Source: Aquatica leii (lineage: Eukaryota; Arthropoda; Insecta; Coleoptera; Lampyridae). Taken from it: DNA of 64,000 bases. Location of the stretch: assembly GCA_035610365.1 (NCBI GenBank), contig CM069435.1, forward strand, positions 81,191,389-81,255,388, given 5' to 3'. Under the pieces are notes generated by a model. That model saw only the letters and a program-made list of their open reading frames with translations, made no database searches and was not told the DNA's origin. The position numbers and the translations under genes were made by a program. Position 1 is the first letter of the stretch. Every line of letters starts with the position of its first letter. Positions 9,744 to 21,721 of this stretch are shown here, one piece after another.

Positions 9744-12700
9744 ATAAAATAGTGTTTTATTATTTTGTAATCTATTTAAAAAAACTTTTTGTGCTGCCAA
9801 CATCGCAATGTCAATATTAGTTTGTTAGTGTAGTTACGTAATGAGCGAAAAAATCTTTAGAGTGGCAAAATAAAAACTAGAAATTCACATAAAACTAAGT
9901 GTTCAAAGTCAATTAATATATTAGAACGAGTATGTGACAAGTAAAAAATCATTTAAAAATCCTTAAAATTCAGTTAAAATTGAAAAAAAGCGATGTTAAA
10001 GTTAATGTCAAATTTGACAGATTTAGTTATAAATGTAGTACCAACATTATATTTCTAGTGAATTTTATTATATTTTTAAAAAGGAGTCTAATTATACAAA
10101 AAAAACACAAAAAATAATGTACGTCACTCTTGTGGAGAGTATCATTGCATAACTCACTCACATGCATTAACGTTCGTTATGCTGTACCTTATTTTCGACT
10201 CTTGTTATGTAAATTACTATTAATAAATTTTATTAAAAATGTATTGATACATAAATAACGTTCATGGTTGTTATTATAATGGCCGTAGCTGTTATCGATG
10301 ACATAGTAGTCATGGAGACGGTACGGTATAACATGCAAGCATGACGAAAGTAAATTCATAATTTAAATTTATATAAATGTATGTATATTATTTTTAATTT
10401 CTTTGTACATAGTCTTAGAAAGGTGTGACAATGGCCCCTACCGTTGTAAATCTAACTAAAAAATCTAAATCTAATTATATAAAAAATATTTTCTATTGCA
10501 AAATCTGCCTAATAAAAGTTGTTTATAATATTAAAATGTAGTTGATTTCACAAAAAATTGTTTTATTTTTTTTTACAAAAGCACTTGCCATAACAAAGAT
10601 AAATACTTCTCAAGTAATTACAAAACCAACAATTCTGCTTATTGTAGTAACATTTACAAATTGTAATGTATTTACAATTTATTTACATCAATATAATTTG
10701 CATAAAATTTTAAAATGTCATGAAAGAAATAACTGTTAAGACAGTAAAACACAATAATAGTTTTATTTTTTATTTAAATAAAATTCATACAATATTTAGT
10801 ACGATCATAGTACCTATATGCCGACAAAAAACATGTTTCTTAAATGTTTTATAAATGGTTGAAGAAAAAAAAAACAAGTAAAGAATAAAAATACGAATAC
10901 TGAAAGACCTAATTACACAAACTATTAATTATTTATTTTCTGTTTAATCAAAATACACTATTCACTCTAAAAAAATCTTTAATTAACGTTTAATTTTAAA
11001 GATAGTGATCTATAAATAATTTTTTTATAATCATTATCTTGAGTAAATTTAATTCTAAATTATAAGTGAAAATAATTTTAAAATGCGAATTACACTTCGT
11101 CTCCTTTAATGGATAAACGTTGTTATATAAAGACTATCCGATAGAGCGTGCATTATATATGAGCAACGATAAATATTCCATTAGAATTTTATTAACAAAA
11201 AAAGCAATAACACTAACAATGCAATAACCCATTAACGCAATGACTTTCGTTTCCTATAGAAACTAAAGCGTCGATTGTGTTGCATCTGCTCTAAATTTAA
11301 TAAGTGGTTTGATGTATTCATATGCAGATCTAATTCGCTACTAGTATTCTATTGAACTTCGCACGTGCCTTAGTTTCGCAGCTGGTGGGTGGTCCCATTT
11401 TTAATTTATTATAGCTAAATCTGCTACTGAAATGGATGTCACGAAAACTAACTTCAAATTACAAAAATTCGAGCTGCTTAGTTTACAACCGCAAAGATTA
11501 ACGATTACGGCTTAAATCGTTCCAAAACTAACCAGAACAGTTGAAACGTTAATCCTTGTCATTTTAACGCCCAAACCGGATATTAACCAATTCCCTTGCT
11601 CATTAGCCACAAAACTCTCTTCGTGCGAAAGAGAGAAAAGTTAAAACGACAATATGAAATATATGACGTTGCATAATTTTATAAAAAATCAAGTCAATAA
11701 CCGTTTCGAATCTGATTTGCGCCTATTTGCAATTTCAACCGCCGTTAAGCATTGACTACAACGCATTGTTGAAAGATACTTTGCTTGGCTACGGAGAACC
11801 CCATCGGAAAACCGAGATGACTACCGGAACTGTCAACACAGCCCTACGGCTCTTCCGGAATGGGTTGTGCAGATAAGCCTTAGCCGGTAGGGTAGATATT
11901 TGTGTAACATATGAACTGCAAATGAACTTTAGTTTGTTTTATATATTGATTGTGACTATAACGGCGTTTTTGTGTAATTTTGTAAAGTAAAAACACATTT
12001 ATATATTTAGCTGACTCATTAATATAAGTTTAATCGGCATAAACGTAAATTAAAGACCTCGAATGGCGTAGGTGGTTATAACATGTCGTGATGATGAGAC
12101 TTAACTCCAATTATAGGGACCCTCTGGCAGTTTCCTTTTAAGTGCGACTAAATTTATAACCTGTTTAAATTTGCAACATGTAAAATTACTAATTAATAAT
12201 TATGCATATACCATTCTTAGACGGATTAATTTTAAGCGAGGTAATCCACTGTATGGGCGGTACATTATCACTTATCCGTGATTATCTTTTCAAAGATTAA
12301 ACATAATAAGTCTGACCTATCCTTGACGCTAATTTGTGCATCAAAGTTATTTATTTCTTAGCAAAACGTTCTTTACATTTGCAACTTAGTTATTACGCTA
12401 ATTTTTGTTTGAGACGAATAAAACACTGTTATCGATTAAAAATATTTAGTTACAGAATTTGACATTAAAATGTTTGGTATATTTACATTTATTAAGATTT
12501 TATTAAATTCAATTTTTCTCATAAACAATTTAATGTTTGCTATTGTGGACTACTTTTACTTTAATTTATTACTTAACTAAAAACATGTTTATGTATGTAT
12601 GTTTATGTATCATCAGTTATTTACAATTAAGCGCTCCCAGTTGCGTTTTTTGTAAATCAGTAAAATTCTTGTTTTGTTAGTACACAATAAGCAAACATAA

Positions 12701-13071
12701 ATCAACGCCTAAGTTTCAAAAAAAAATAATTTCTTAATTTCGATACCTCCGATTGAAAACAATCGTAAGTGACAAAAAGTAATTTTACAGAGGAACTGTT
12801 TTAAATTAATCTGACATTCAAATGCGCATAAGTTCTTTCTGCTTTATGCAATTTAAATTATGTTTTTAAATATTAATCATTTTGAGTTCGTAGTCTTTAA
12901 ATAAATAAATAAACCGCAATTTCATTTTTTTATATTTTTTGTTGGTTACTGTTACCTGAAACAAAGACATTTACTATAAAAAAATCGTATTGGCATATAC
13001 AATGTTATTTTTTGGAAATCGTTTTAGGTCACAAATTGTAACGGTTATTACCATTTGGTTGAACTTAAATG
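9744..13071. other. Long non-coding AT-rich stretch
   Basis: No protein family is recognisable. Bases are less AT-biased around 10130-10340 and 11340-11900 (described separately). A duplicated word pair, TATAACATGCAAGCATGAC near 10327 and GCATAACTCACTCACATGCA near 10148, is faintly inverted. The rest reads as neutral AT-rich sequence with poly(A) and poly(T) runs. Confidence 0.4.
11740..11900 (+). other. GC-richer island, possible short exon or decayed coding piece
   Basis: About 160 bases stand out from the AT-rich surroundings. Two overlapping plus frames are open here: YNALLKDTLLGYGEPHRKTE followed by MTTGTVNTALRLFRNGLCR and a stop, and a second frame reading QRIVERYFAWLRRTPSENRD. ACTACCGG near 11820 and CCGGTAGGG near 11885 are inverted words that could pair. 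I recognise no family. It could be a host exon, a transposon remnant or a structured RNA. Confidence 0.25.
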
Positions 13072-13249
13072 TTACCGAATAAAAACATTGTAGATTGTAC
13101 ATTGTACAATTGTTGAATTGTCTCTAAAAAATACATTCTGTATAAAAAAGTTTACTTTAATAAACGGTATATTAATATAAACGAACAAAAAGAAAAATAC
13201 ATTAAAAATACAGTAAAAATTAATTTTATAGATATCTCTGGTACTATCA

Positions 13250-14690
13250 AAAGTTAAGGAATTGTAAAACCATCTGTATGTTTTCGGAACCTTTCGCTTC
13301 AAATATTGTAAATGCTGATATTTTTTTGTTAATGGAATTTTTGCTCTATAACATTTCGTAACAGACACGTCGTTCCCGTTAGACAATCTTGTATTTTTTG
13401 GTTTCATTACCATCATCGTCGAAGTTATACCTCAGAGAAATAGTATCTGGATTTTACGCAATGTTTATTTCTCTAAGTTCATTCCAAATTATTTTTTAGT
13501 TATTGGTATATTTTAAAAAATTTTTGATTAAGTCGCACATTTTCTTAAAGTCAAAAAAACTCTCTTAGTTTAATCCTTTAACATTATAGGGCTTTCCACG
13601 TATTTTAGCCAGCTAAATAACATTATAAATTGATCGGGTGTATAAAGATTTGAATTTCTAACATTTTTTTCAATAAGTGCGTCAACACTATCATTTTGAT
13701 CTTGGGTATGTCCGGGCTCCAAGAACCGATGGCAAATGAAAACTTTATATGTATGACTATTTTATTTTTGTTTTGGCCTATGGAATTATCAGTATGTAAT
13801 ATAAATTATTTTTTGCCAACACGAATCTGATTGATAAAAAAATCATACAAGCAACTAGATATTTTATTAACATCACGTTTTCCAATTTGCTCGAGCCAAA
13901 TATAGCAAAGTCCCTCGTTGTTAGATAAATCAAAAACTGTAAAGTTGAACATCGAAAGCTTACTTTTATAATAAAATACTGAAGCTTTTGACTGTGGTAT
14001 TTGAATAACTTCGTGAAGGTCAAAGCAAGAGACCAATAGTTTTGAATCAGTTTTAGTTGTTTTCTTATCAGTTTCCTTTAATTCCCTTACCTGTAGTTTT
14101 CGTAACAGATGTTTGTTCTGGAATTCAATAATATCTGCATTTTTTTTTCAGGTTTAAGCTCAAAATCCGCACATATGTCGCATCTATCCTTTTTAGGCTT
14201 AAAGAATTCAATATTAAATTCGGTGTTGAAGATATTCCTATACTGTTCCTCTGTGGCTAAAAATATCAGTTGTTTTTCGTTAGCCAACGTTGTATAAAAG
14301 CGGTACATCTTGGATATTGTTAATCCATCTTCAACATACAATTTATTACTATTTTATCTACAATAATGTGAAGGAACTTTTGGAAAAAGATTTATATGCT
14401 CTCTAACTTCTTGTTTTACACTGTCCAAAATTACAAACAGTTAATTAGTATGTTTTCCTTTTTTGCCTGAAGTCACAGTACCTGTGATAAAATGGGCTTT
14501 TTTTTAAAGCGGTAGAAACCCACATATCCGAAATTGAAAGGATATCAAGAAACATTTTCTTGCATACTTCTACGTTTTTGTTTGACTTTAGTGGGAGGAT
14601 GTACGACAATGAGGATTTTTTTTGCAACAGTCCATTTTCTTCTTTAACAGTAACGCGTTTTTTAAATCCGTTTTACAAAACTTTTTACGA
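13250..14690 (-). pseudogene. Arthropod multicopy transposase-like protein, broken
   Basis: In order on the minus strand: EVCKKMFLDILSISDMWVST (near 14600-14530), MYRFYTTLANE..., FFKPKKDRCDICADFELKPE (near 14200), VVSCFDLHEVIQIPQSKASV then FYYKSKLSMFNFTVFDLSNN (14030-13930), GLCYIWLEQIGKRDV, an 'SWSPDIPKIKMIVLTHLLKK' segment near 13700, and KIPLTKKYQHLQYLKRKVPK then YRWFYNSL (near 13350-13250). These blocks, in this order, match a large family of uncharacterised proteins repeated many times in arthropod genomes and thought to be transposase-like with an RNase-H fold. The 'SDNC..QN' block expected after FINQI is missing, and frames change at least four times. No terminal inverted repeats were found. 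A LINE abuts its 5' end. The transposon class is not certain. Confidence 0.6.
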
Positions 14691-14697
14691 ATGAGGA

Positions 14698-15652
14698 TTG
14701 GTTATTGTAACAACCACAACAACAACAGCGCGTTGTACCTTTCTTGAACACACATTGAAATCTTGGAACAATGGACAACATGTATGTATACTTCTACTAG
14801 ACTTGTCAGCGGCTTTTGATACTGTGGATCATTACTTTTTACTAAGCGAACTAGATAGAATGGAAATAAGAGGAATTTCTAACAAATGGTTGAGCTCATA
14901 TCTTTAGCAACGACACATAATTGTAGATATTAATAGAACAAAATTAAATAAATACAAATTAAACAATGGTGTTCCACAAGGAAGTAATCTTGGACCTATA
15001 TTATTTGTGCTATTTGTAAATGATCTTCCTAAACATATAACAAATGGTAAAGTGATAATGTATGTAGATGATACATCGGTTATTGTATCTGCACCATTCC
15101 TTACAGAACTTCAGATAAAAGTGAATAAATCGCTTAGTGTGTTTAACAAATGGTGTTATAAAAATAAATTAATTCTAAATTTAAATCAAAGTTTCTATCT
15201 CTTAATTGAAAGACGTAATATCAAATATTTCAATCTTAATAAACGTTAGATGAGAAAGAAATAATGGTGTGGTTATCGATTCCAAATTAGACTGGTTGCA
15301 ACATATATTAATAGTGTTTGTAAAAAACTAAATAGTGATTATTATTGTTTAAAGTTGCTAAAACAAACTGTGACCGAAGATGTATTATTAAGTTTTTATT
15401 ATGGGAGTGCGTATAGTACTATCAAATATTGTATTGTTTTGTGGGGTCATTGTTCTGTTGGAGTGTTTAGAATACAAAAAAGAATAATTCGGTTATACAG
15501 TCTATAACAACATTTAAAAAAGAACTAAAAAAATACATTATCAGCAAGTGTTCGTATACTATGTTACTATAATATTATAATAATTTTATTTAATTTCTTT
15601 TTGTATATGAGGTTTGTATACTCTACTGAGTCTTAAACAACAATAAAAAAAA
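14698..15652 (+). pseudogene. 5'-truncated LINE, CR1/L2/Daphne-like reverse transcriptase
   Basis: [20 protein letters not shown] gives the first catalytic Asp block. After a stop at 14905 come NNGVPQGSNLGPILFVLFVN and the YVDDTSVI active-site box (about 15060-15084). Thumb-like residues NKWCYKNKLILNLNQS follow, and then further broken frames reading LKLLKQTVTEDVLLSFYYGS. The element ends with AACAATAAAAAAAAAATATT near 15640-15652, a 3' A-rich tail as target-primed LINEs leave. The start at 14698 directly abuts the transposase-like pseudogene, consistent with a truncated insertion into it. The clade (CR1/L2/Daphne versus Jockey) is a judgement from motif style. Confidence 0.8.
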
Positions 15653-15687
15653 AATATTAAAACATAACTGCAACAACCTTAATTATC

Positions 15688-15860
15688 AGTGTTGTGCATA
15701 GATAATTTAATTTTTATCTAGGTGAGATAATAAATAATATTCATTTTTTTATCTAGATAACGATTTAGATATAAGTTGAAGAATTTATTTAGATGATATA
15801 TACGATAATCTGTAATTTACGTAGATAATACGATAGATGATTCTATCAAATAGATACAAA
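15688..15860. mobile_element. hAT-like MITE end
   Basis: It begins CAGTGTTGTGCATAGATAAT after ATTAATTAT-like bases and contains TTTTTATCTAGATAACG and related TATCTAGAT words, as in the 3373-3827 MITE. The opposite end and an 8-bp duplication could not be placed, so it is probably truncated. Confidence 0.45.
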
Positions 15861-16809
15861 CAGGTAATAATTTTATTTGATTGTTAACATTTAATTACTA
15901 TCATATACGTAAATGTACAATATGATCTCATAACAGAATAAATACCAATTGATTGTTTATTACATTTACTAATTAAAAAACTGAAAGACAAATTGAAAAA
16001 AAAAATTGAAAAAAAAACACAACAGAAACTTTATTGGTTTAATGACTTACTATTGTAAAATATAAAACAAATCTCATCCTTTACAAATCTTGATACAATA
16101 TGGTCCTTTCAAAATTTTCATTGCTAAGCAAAAATCAGACTATCAGGACTAACGTCTTTCAATTAGCGCCGAAATTGATGTGTTTAAGGAATAAGTATTT
16201 CACAAATGGAGAAGTGTCTAGTAAACTTAATTAGTTTTTTTTTTGTAACGGTTAGGAAAAATCTGGCTTTGATATCGACGTCAGTTTAAACCTAAAAGAT
16301 TATAAAAATTATTGCTCATAGCCGTCAATCATACTCCCTGAATTATTGCTTTTTGTTTTTAAATTTAAGTTATCATTGTAGTTCGATATTTTAAGCAAAT
16401 TTTCCACAAAAAACCAACTGATCCTCAAAAAGTTATTGTATTTTAAATTTTGAGCAGCTTCTATCAGCGAACACTCAAAGAATTAGCTTTTAGGTCTTTT
16501 TTTTAATTGTTCTCATAAGATAATTTACAACATTACTTTTTAGAATTATAGGAGCGTTTTTATTTGACGTGGTCTGTATTAGGATCTTATTATTGCGACT
16601 TTATTTATTTTAACGGTAATAGTACTTACTCAAGTTTATTTAAAGAGTAAGGTAAAAGCTCCATGACTTAAATACCCTTCAAAAAGAACTCTAAATCACG
16701 TGTATCGAGGTTTGCCACTTTCAACTGCAAAAGTAATGAATTTTATCTTTTTCAATTAAGCATTACGTATATCAAAAAGCTTATTATTGTTTCTAAAGAC
16801 TTAAGGTGT
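15861..16809. other. AT-rich spacer
   Basis: No gene or repeat end is seen. Confidence 0.4.
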
Positions 16810-16965
16810 GATTTTTGTACAGTATAAGTTTTGTCCCAAAGCCCCCACTTTTTGCCACATTAAAAGTGGTGGCTGTCAATTGGAGAAAACCATTTTTCCG
16901 TTGTCTTTCATCTTTAAATATTCACACGCATCCACGTTATAAATGTGTGTAGTACTTTTGCTACG
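16810..16965. repeat. Second copy of the 3230-3895 repeat
   Basis: It shares GTATAAG.TTTTG, CCCCCACTTTTTGCCACATT, TTTTTCCGTTG and CACACGCATCCACGTTATA with the earlier locus, in the same order. AAAAGTGGTGGC pairs with GCCCCCACTTTTTGCC to form an internal hairpin. The element type is unknown. Confidence 0.5.
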
Positions 16966-19308
16966 AATGTGAAAATTTTTCTGGGGTAAGAATTAATTCA
17001 ATATTTTTAATTAAATTTGATTTTTTTCGTAATTCTTATTAGCAAATTTTGAATAATAATTGATTTGAGGAAATTTCTATGATGACGTTACAACCCTTAA
17101 TGTAATGAAAAAGGTGCTACCTCTACGTTGACTAGGATATTGATTTGTTTTTGTCAAATACTACAATTGTAACCGTATTGGAAGGTCCACTGACTAAAAT
17201 AACTAGTAATCTAGGGAAAACTTGGCGCATCTAGTTCTTTTTTCATAGATCATATAAACTAAAGGAAACTTATTTGTGATAATACCATATGTATGTCATT
17301 GTTTATTTCAGCGAATTTTAAAAAATTATGAGAATGGTGCCGCTAGTTAGGCGCATGCTTCGAAGGAAATTGTAAGCATTGTATTTCCTGTTCTAATTTT
17401 CTTTTGTCTAAGTTGTCAGTCGTTTGCACGTACGACTGTATGTACATATCAAGTTGTTGTCACAATTAATTATAAAACTTTTTTTGTGTGTAATATAATA
17501 TTAATAGTAATAATTAACAATCGAAATATTGCATATTTGTATTATTGCACTTTATTTATTTATATTAGCACACGCGTGAATCACTTATTTATTTAAACCG
17601 ATTTCCGACTCAATTCGAAAAACTGACCTCAGCTTCCTTTGAATATTTTTTATATATTTATGTTATTTTCGTCGATACTGCTATACATTCTTCGGTTATT
17701 GTCTGGTATTCATCCGTCATTCAATTATTTTTCTTCTCTAACTTTTAAAGTTTTTAAAATTTCATAGTCGGTTTCTCCGTTTATCATTAATGTCAGTATT
17801 TGTCCTGTTATTGTCTTCAATGTCTTGTGTATTGTTTTATTTTGGCGATTTCCATGTTTTTTTTGTCACTTCAGATTTATTATATTAATTAAAAACAAAT
17901 ATAAACTTTTGTGTAATTTTTTTAATCGTTAGATGCACGTTTGTGTTTACATTTTAATAAGTCATAATTTGAATTTTCAAACTTAAAATTCACATTATTA
18001 TTAATGTATTAATTTATCATTATAATTTAGTTATTTTGATTAAATAATTTTTATATTTTAAATTTTTTATAATACATTGATGTGGTGTTTATAGAATTTT
18101 ATTCAAACTTGTGTTTAGAGTTTTTTTAAATTAATTCAAAAGCAAATATGTAAAAATCTTTTCCGCAAAAAATTTAAGTTAACGTGGTTTAATAATTTTA
18201 ATTTACATTTATTTATATAGTACTTTCAGGTTATTAAATTTACTTTATCTTTTTTCCTAAAATTTTTTTTACATTTATGTTGTTTTTTAGATTACTTCTT
18301 TTTTACTTTGTTCTATAGTAATTCTATAATTAATTTTTTGTTTAAAAAAAAACATTAATTACATATTTAAATACTTACATATTTACATTAAATTAGTAGT
18401 CATTAAATTTAAACATTTTTTGCATGATTTTTTATCTTTTCAATTAATAGCATGGTAATGTTTTTTCAAATTAAATTTTTATTTGTTTTCATAAAAATTT
18501 TATTTATTTTTTTAGTAAATCTGCGTAACAGCAGAACCGTTTTACGTCAGATAACATTTGTCTTCCGTTATTAGAAGTTACTGTAGTAACAGTCGCTGCA
18601 AATATTTAACGTAATAAATTAAATATATTAAGATTAATTTTCTCGAGCAGTTTTTGTTTGTGTTTGTTTCATAAAAGCATTACAGTAAATACTGTGTGCA
18701 TTATCATTATATATCAAAGCGTAATATATAATGCAATAATGTAATAATCAATGTAGCATAACACGTACGAATTTTATCCACTTATACAAGACCTACCATA
18801 TATTTACACTAGTGTAAAGCACTATTATAAAGTTTACATTACATTTACGTCATTATTCTGTAACGTATAATGCCTTTAGAGAAAGGTATCGTATGGAACG
18901 AAATAGGAGCGTTGCAACGCCGCAGCTAATAATGTGGGAAGCTGTATTTATGTCTATCAAACTGTAAATGAAATGTTTCTTGTTTGGTTCACACGTTTAA
19001 AACTGATCTGTGACATTTTCCAAAACCAATCGGATTTATCTATTAAAGAGAAAATAAATAATAGAAGTATTTATTATAATACATTTCTAAGTCATAAATA
19101 ATCGATAAATGTTTTTGTTTAATTAGAAATGGCTTCTTCAGTCTAATTGTTTACAAATTAAAGATTATAAAAATTAAATAAATGTGTATAATGTATTTAT
19201 ATATTGTAAGTTAAATCATAATTTAAAAGTGACTCTAAATTGGATAAAACATTAACTTTTGGAATTTTTAACTAAACTCGTTATATTATAATTATAAAAA
19301 AAAAATTA
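16966..19308. other. Very AT-rich spacer
   Basis: Mostly homopolymer-rich AT sequence. GCGTTGCAACGC near 18910, a perfect 12-bp palindrome, recurs near 47533 with a CTGTAACGT word nearby in both places. No coding sequence is seen. Confidence 0.4.
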
Positions 19309-20622
19309 GGGCGTGTACTAGTGTACACATGTAAGAAGTGAAACTTCTTTATGGCCTTATTTTTCGCAAAATGATCTACATGCAACTTTTCAGAAATTGG
19401 TTAAATAAAGTTAAATTAGATAAAGTTTAAACAAAAGGATTTTATTATCATAGACATGAATACAAATAATACAATTATTTCACTTTAACTTTTTGCTACT
19501 AAGATTATTACAGCATTTCATTAATTGTAATAGAATTATTACTATCATTGTCATCGTTATTATATATTTTTGTAATTAATGGCTTATGGTAACTGAAATA
19601 TAAAATTGAATCTACAAAAATTAGTTAATTGATTTACAAAAATTAATAACATATTTCAGAATTTATACTCTATGCCAATTAATTGATGTTCATTAAATTA
19701 GCAGTCGTATTAATTAAAAATGTGACGCGTAACGAAATAAGCGACATGCTATCCCTACTGCGTTGGAGAAACTGAAAGTACTCTTCGTCTGAACCAACCG
19801 TGTTTCACTTTAACTTTTTGCTACTAAGATTATTACAGCATTTCATTAATTGAAATAGAATTATTACTATCATTGTCATCGTTCAATCAGAAATTGAGGT
19901 TAACCTTAAATATCTTAAATTTAATAATTAATGGCTTATGGTAACTGAAATATGAAATTTAATCTACAAAAATTAGTTAATTGATTTACAAAAATTAGTA
20001 ACATATTTCAGAATTTATACTCTATGCCAATTAATTGATGTACAATAAATTAGCAGTCGTATTAATTAATAAATACTATTTTAATGAAATCATATACATT
20101 GACCGATAGTTACAATAAGAAACTGAGGTTAACCTTAAATATCTTAAATTTAAAATTAGATAAAGTTTAAACAAAAGGATTTTATTATAATAGACATGAA
20201 TACAAATAATACAATTATTTCACTTTAACTTTTGCTACTAAGGTTATTACAGCATTTCATTAATTGAAATAGAATTATTACTGTCATTGTCATCGTTCAA
20301 TCAGAAACTGAGGTTAACCTTAAATATCTTAAATTTAAAATGTCATCGTTCAATCAGAATTTGAGGTTAACCTTAACAAGTATTAGAAAAATAGATATAA
20401 TTACTTACTTTTGTTAAAAATGCACTGGAATTAGAATTAAAATAAAGCCTTTGATTTTGTTGATTACTTTAGTATTGATATATTATTTATCTCGTCGCTA
20501 TTGCGTTTCAGAAAAAAAAAAGATGGCGCGTAAAGGAAAAATTTGACGATAAAAAATGTGACGTGACGCGTAAAATGTGACGGTAAATTTTTTTCCAACG
20601 CCGATAAAGAAGTTTCACTTCA
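19309..20622. repeat. Foldback-ended repeat element, copy I
   Basis: It begins GGGCGTGTACTAGTGTACAC and then GAAGTGAAACTTCTTTATGG. It ends CCGATAAAGAAGTTTCACTT, so the termini are inverted repeats (GAAGTGAAACTTCTTTAT). The interior is a mosaic of units starting TTTGCTACTAAGATTATTAC and TGTGACGCGTAACGAAATAA. It is nearly identical to 37758-39792 on the same strand but lacks 685 bp found there. Frames such as KLLYRRWKKIAVTFYASHFS on the minus strand arise from the terminal repeat itself and recur as spurious predicted peptides in insects; I do not regard them as genes. Confidence 0.75.
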
Positions 20623-20753
20623 AAAACTTCTTCGCACATTAGGTCTCTTGATTTATGTTTTGCTGGATTTGGTTTTTTTGGGAGACTGATGACCAGTTGT
20701 CTTGCCATATCATGAAAGTCTTCTTGGCAGACCGCTGCTTTCCTGTTTTCCAT
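20619..20753 (-). CDS. Hypothetical short coding piece next to repeat copy I
   Basis: From ATG at 20753 the minus strand reads MENRKAAVCQEDFHDMARQL, then VISLPKKPNPAKHKSRDLMC and EEVFE, where the frame runs into the inverted terminus of the repeat. The composition is protein-like (mixed charge, no homopolymers) and unlike the surrounding AT-rich frames. I do not recognise the family. It may be an exon of a host gene or of a transposon protein that was truncated by the repeat insertion. Confidence 0.3.
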
Positions 20754-20880
20754 CGTGTAGTTTTTCCAGAAGTCTTTTATTATTTATTTTAAGAATGTCT
20801 TAGTTCCATTGTCTTTTTTTCTTTCTTACGACACCTTAAATGTTATATTGTGTTTTGATGTGTTGATTCTGAGTTTAGTA

Positions 20881-21260
20881 AAATTCACCGCCTTCAATTC
20901 ATCGCCAGCAGTTTACCGCAGCAGAAATTTATCGCCAGCAATTCACCATCTCAGCAATTTCTGTCAACATAAATTATTATCAACTCTTTTTATCACATTG
21001 CGGTTATTAGTAGAATATTTTAGCACTTATTGTGTGCTTGAATCAATTTATCTATCGCCGGTAATTTTATGTTTCCGTTATTATTGAAGTACAACTATAT
21101 TTTTAACAAAGATAAAAAACAAAAGATTTGTGTTTACTAATATAAAGCAGCAGTCTAAAAACGGGAATCTTAGTTGAGAAAAATTGCTGGCGATAAGTTG
21201 CTGAGGCAGTGAATTGTTGGTGACAAACTGCTGGCGATAAATTGCTGGCGGTGAATTTTT
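20881..21260. repeat. Foldback with minisatellite arms
   Basis: Arms at 20881-20960 and 21180-21260 are inverted copies. Each is made of about four short units of the type TTATCGCCAGCAATTC, and about 220 bases separate them. The outer ends (AATTCACCGCC and GGCGGTGAATT) match exactly. Open frames here (FTASNLSPAV and similar) are a product of the short repeat. Confidence 0.7.
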
Positions 21261-21720
21261 TACGCACGCTTGTTTCTTGATGCGATTTTGTCTTGGTTTT
21301 TCTAATTATACATCTCAATACTTATTTTTGATGTACTTATTGCTTGTTTCGTCTTATTGATGTCAGCTCCGTTCTTAATAACGTAAGCTAATAAAGTACG
21401 TACGCAAGTGTTATATATTCTTGTCTTGTCATCTATTCTGACTATTTATTTCTCCATATTCTGTTTTTCAATGTTCTTGATACAATTACTGCTTTTTTTA
21501 CTTGATTGGTCGTTTGTAATGTCTGCCTAAATATAGTTAAATTTCAGTTATGGCATTTTTTTATTTTTATTATCATTGAAAAAAAAATGACAAAAACAAA
21601 ATAATATTTTTAATCTTAAAATAAAAAAAAAATTTTTTGTTTTTACTGAATATTTATAACACAAACAAACTCTTGAATTCATCAGTAAAATCTAAACCAC
21701 CCAGACCAAATCCTACAGTG
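21261..21720. other. AT-rich spacer
   Basis: Nothing recognisable lies between the foldback and the Jockey LINE fragment. Confidence 0.35.
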
Positions 21721-21721
21721 T

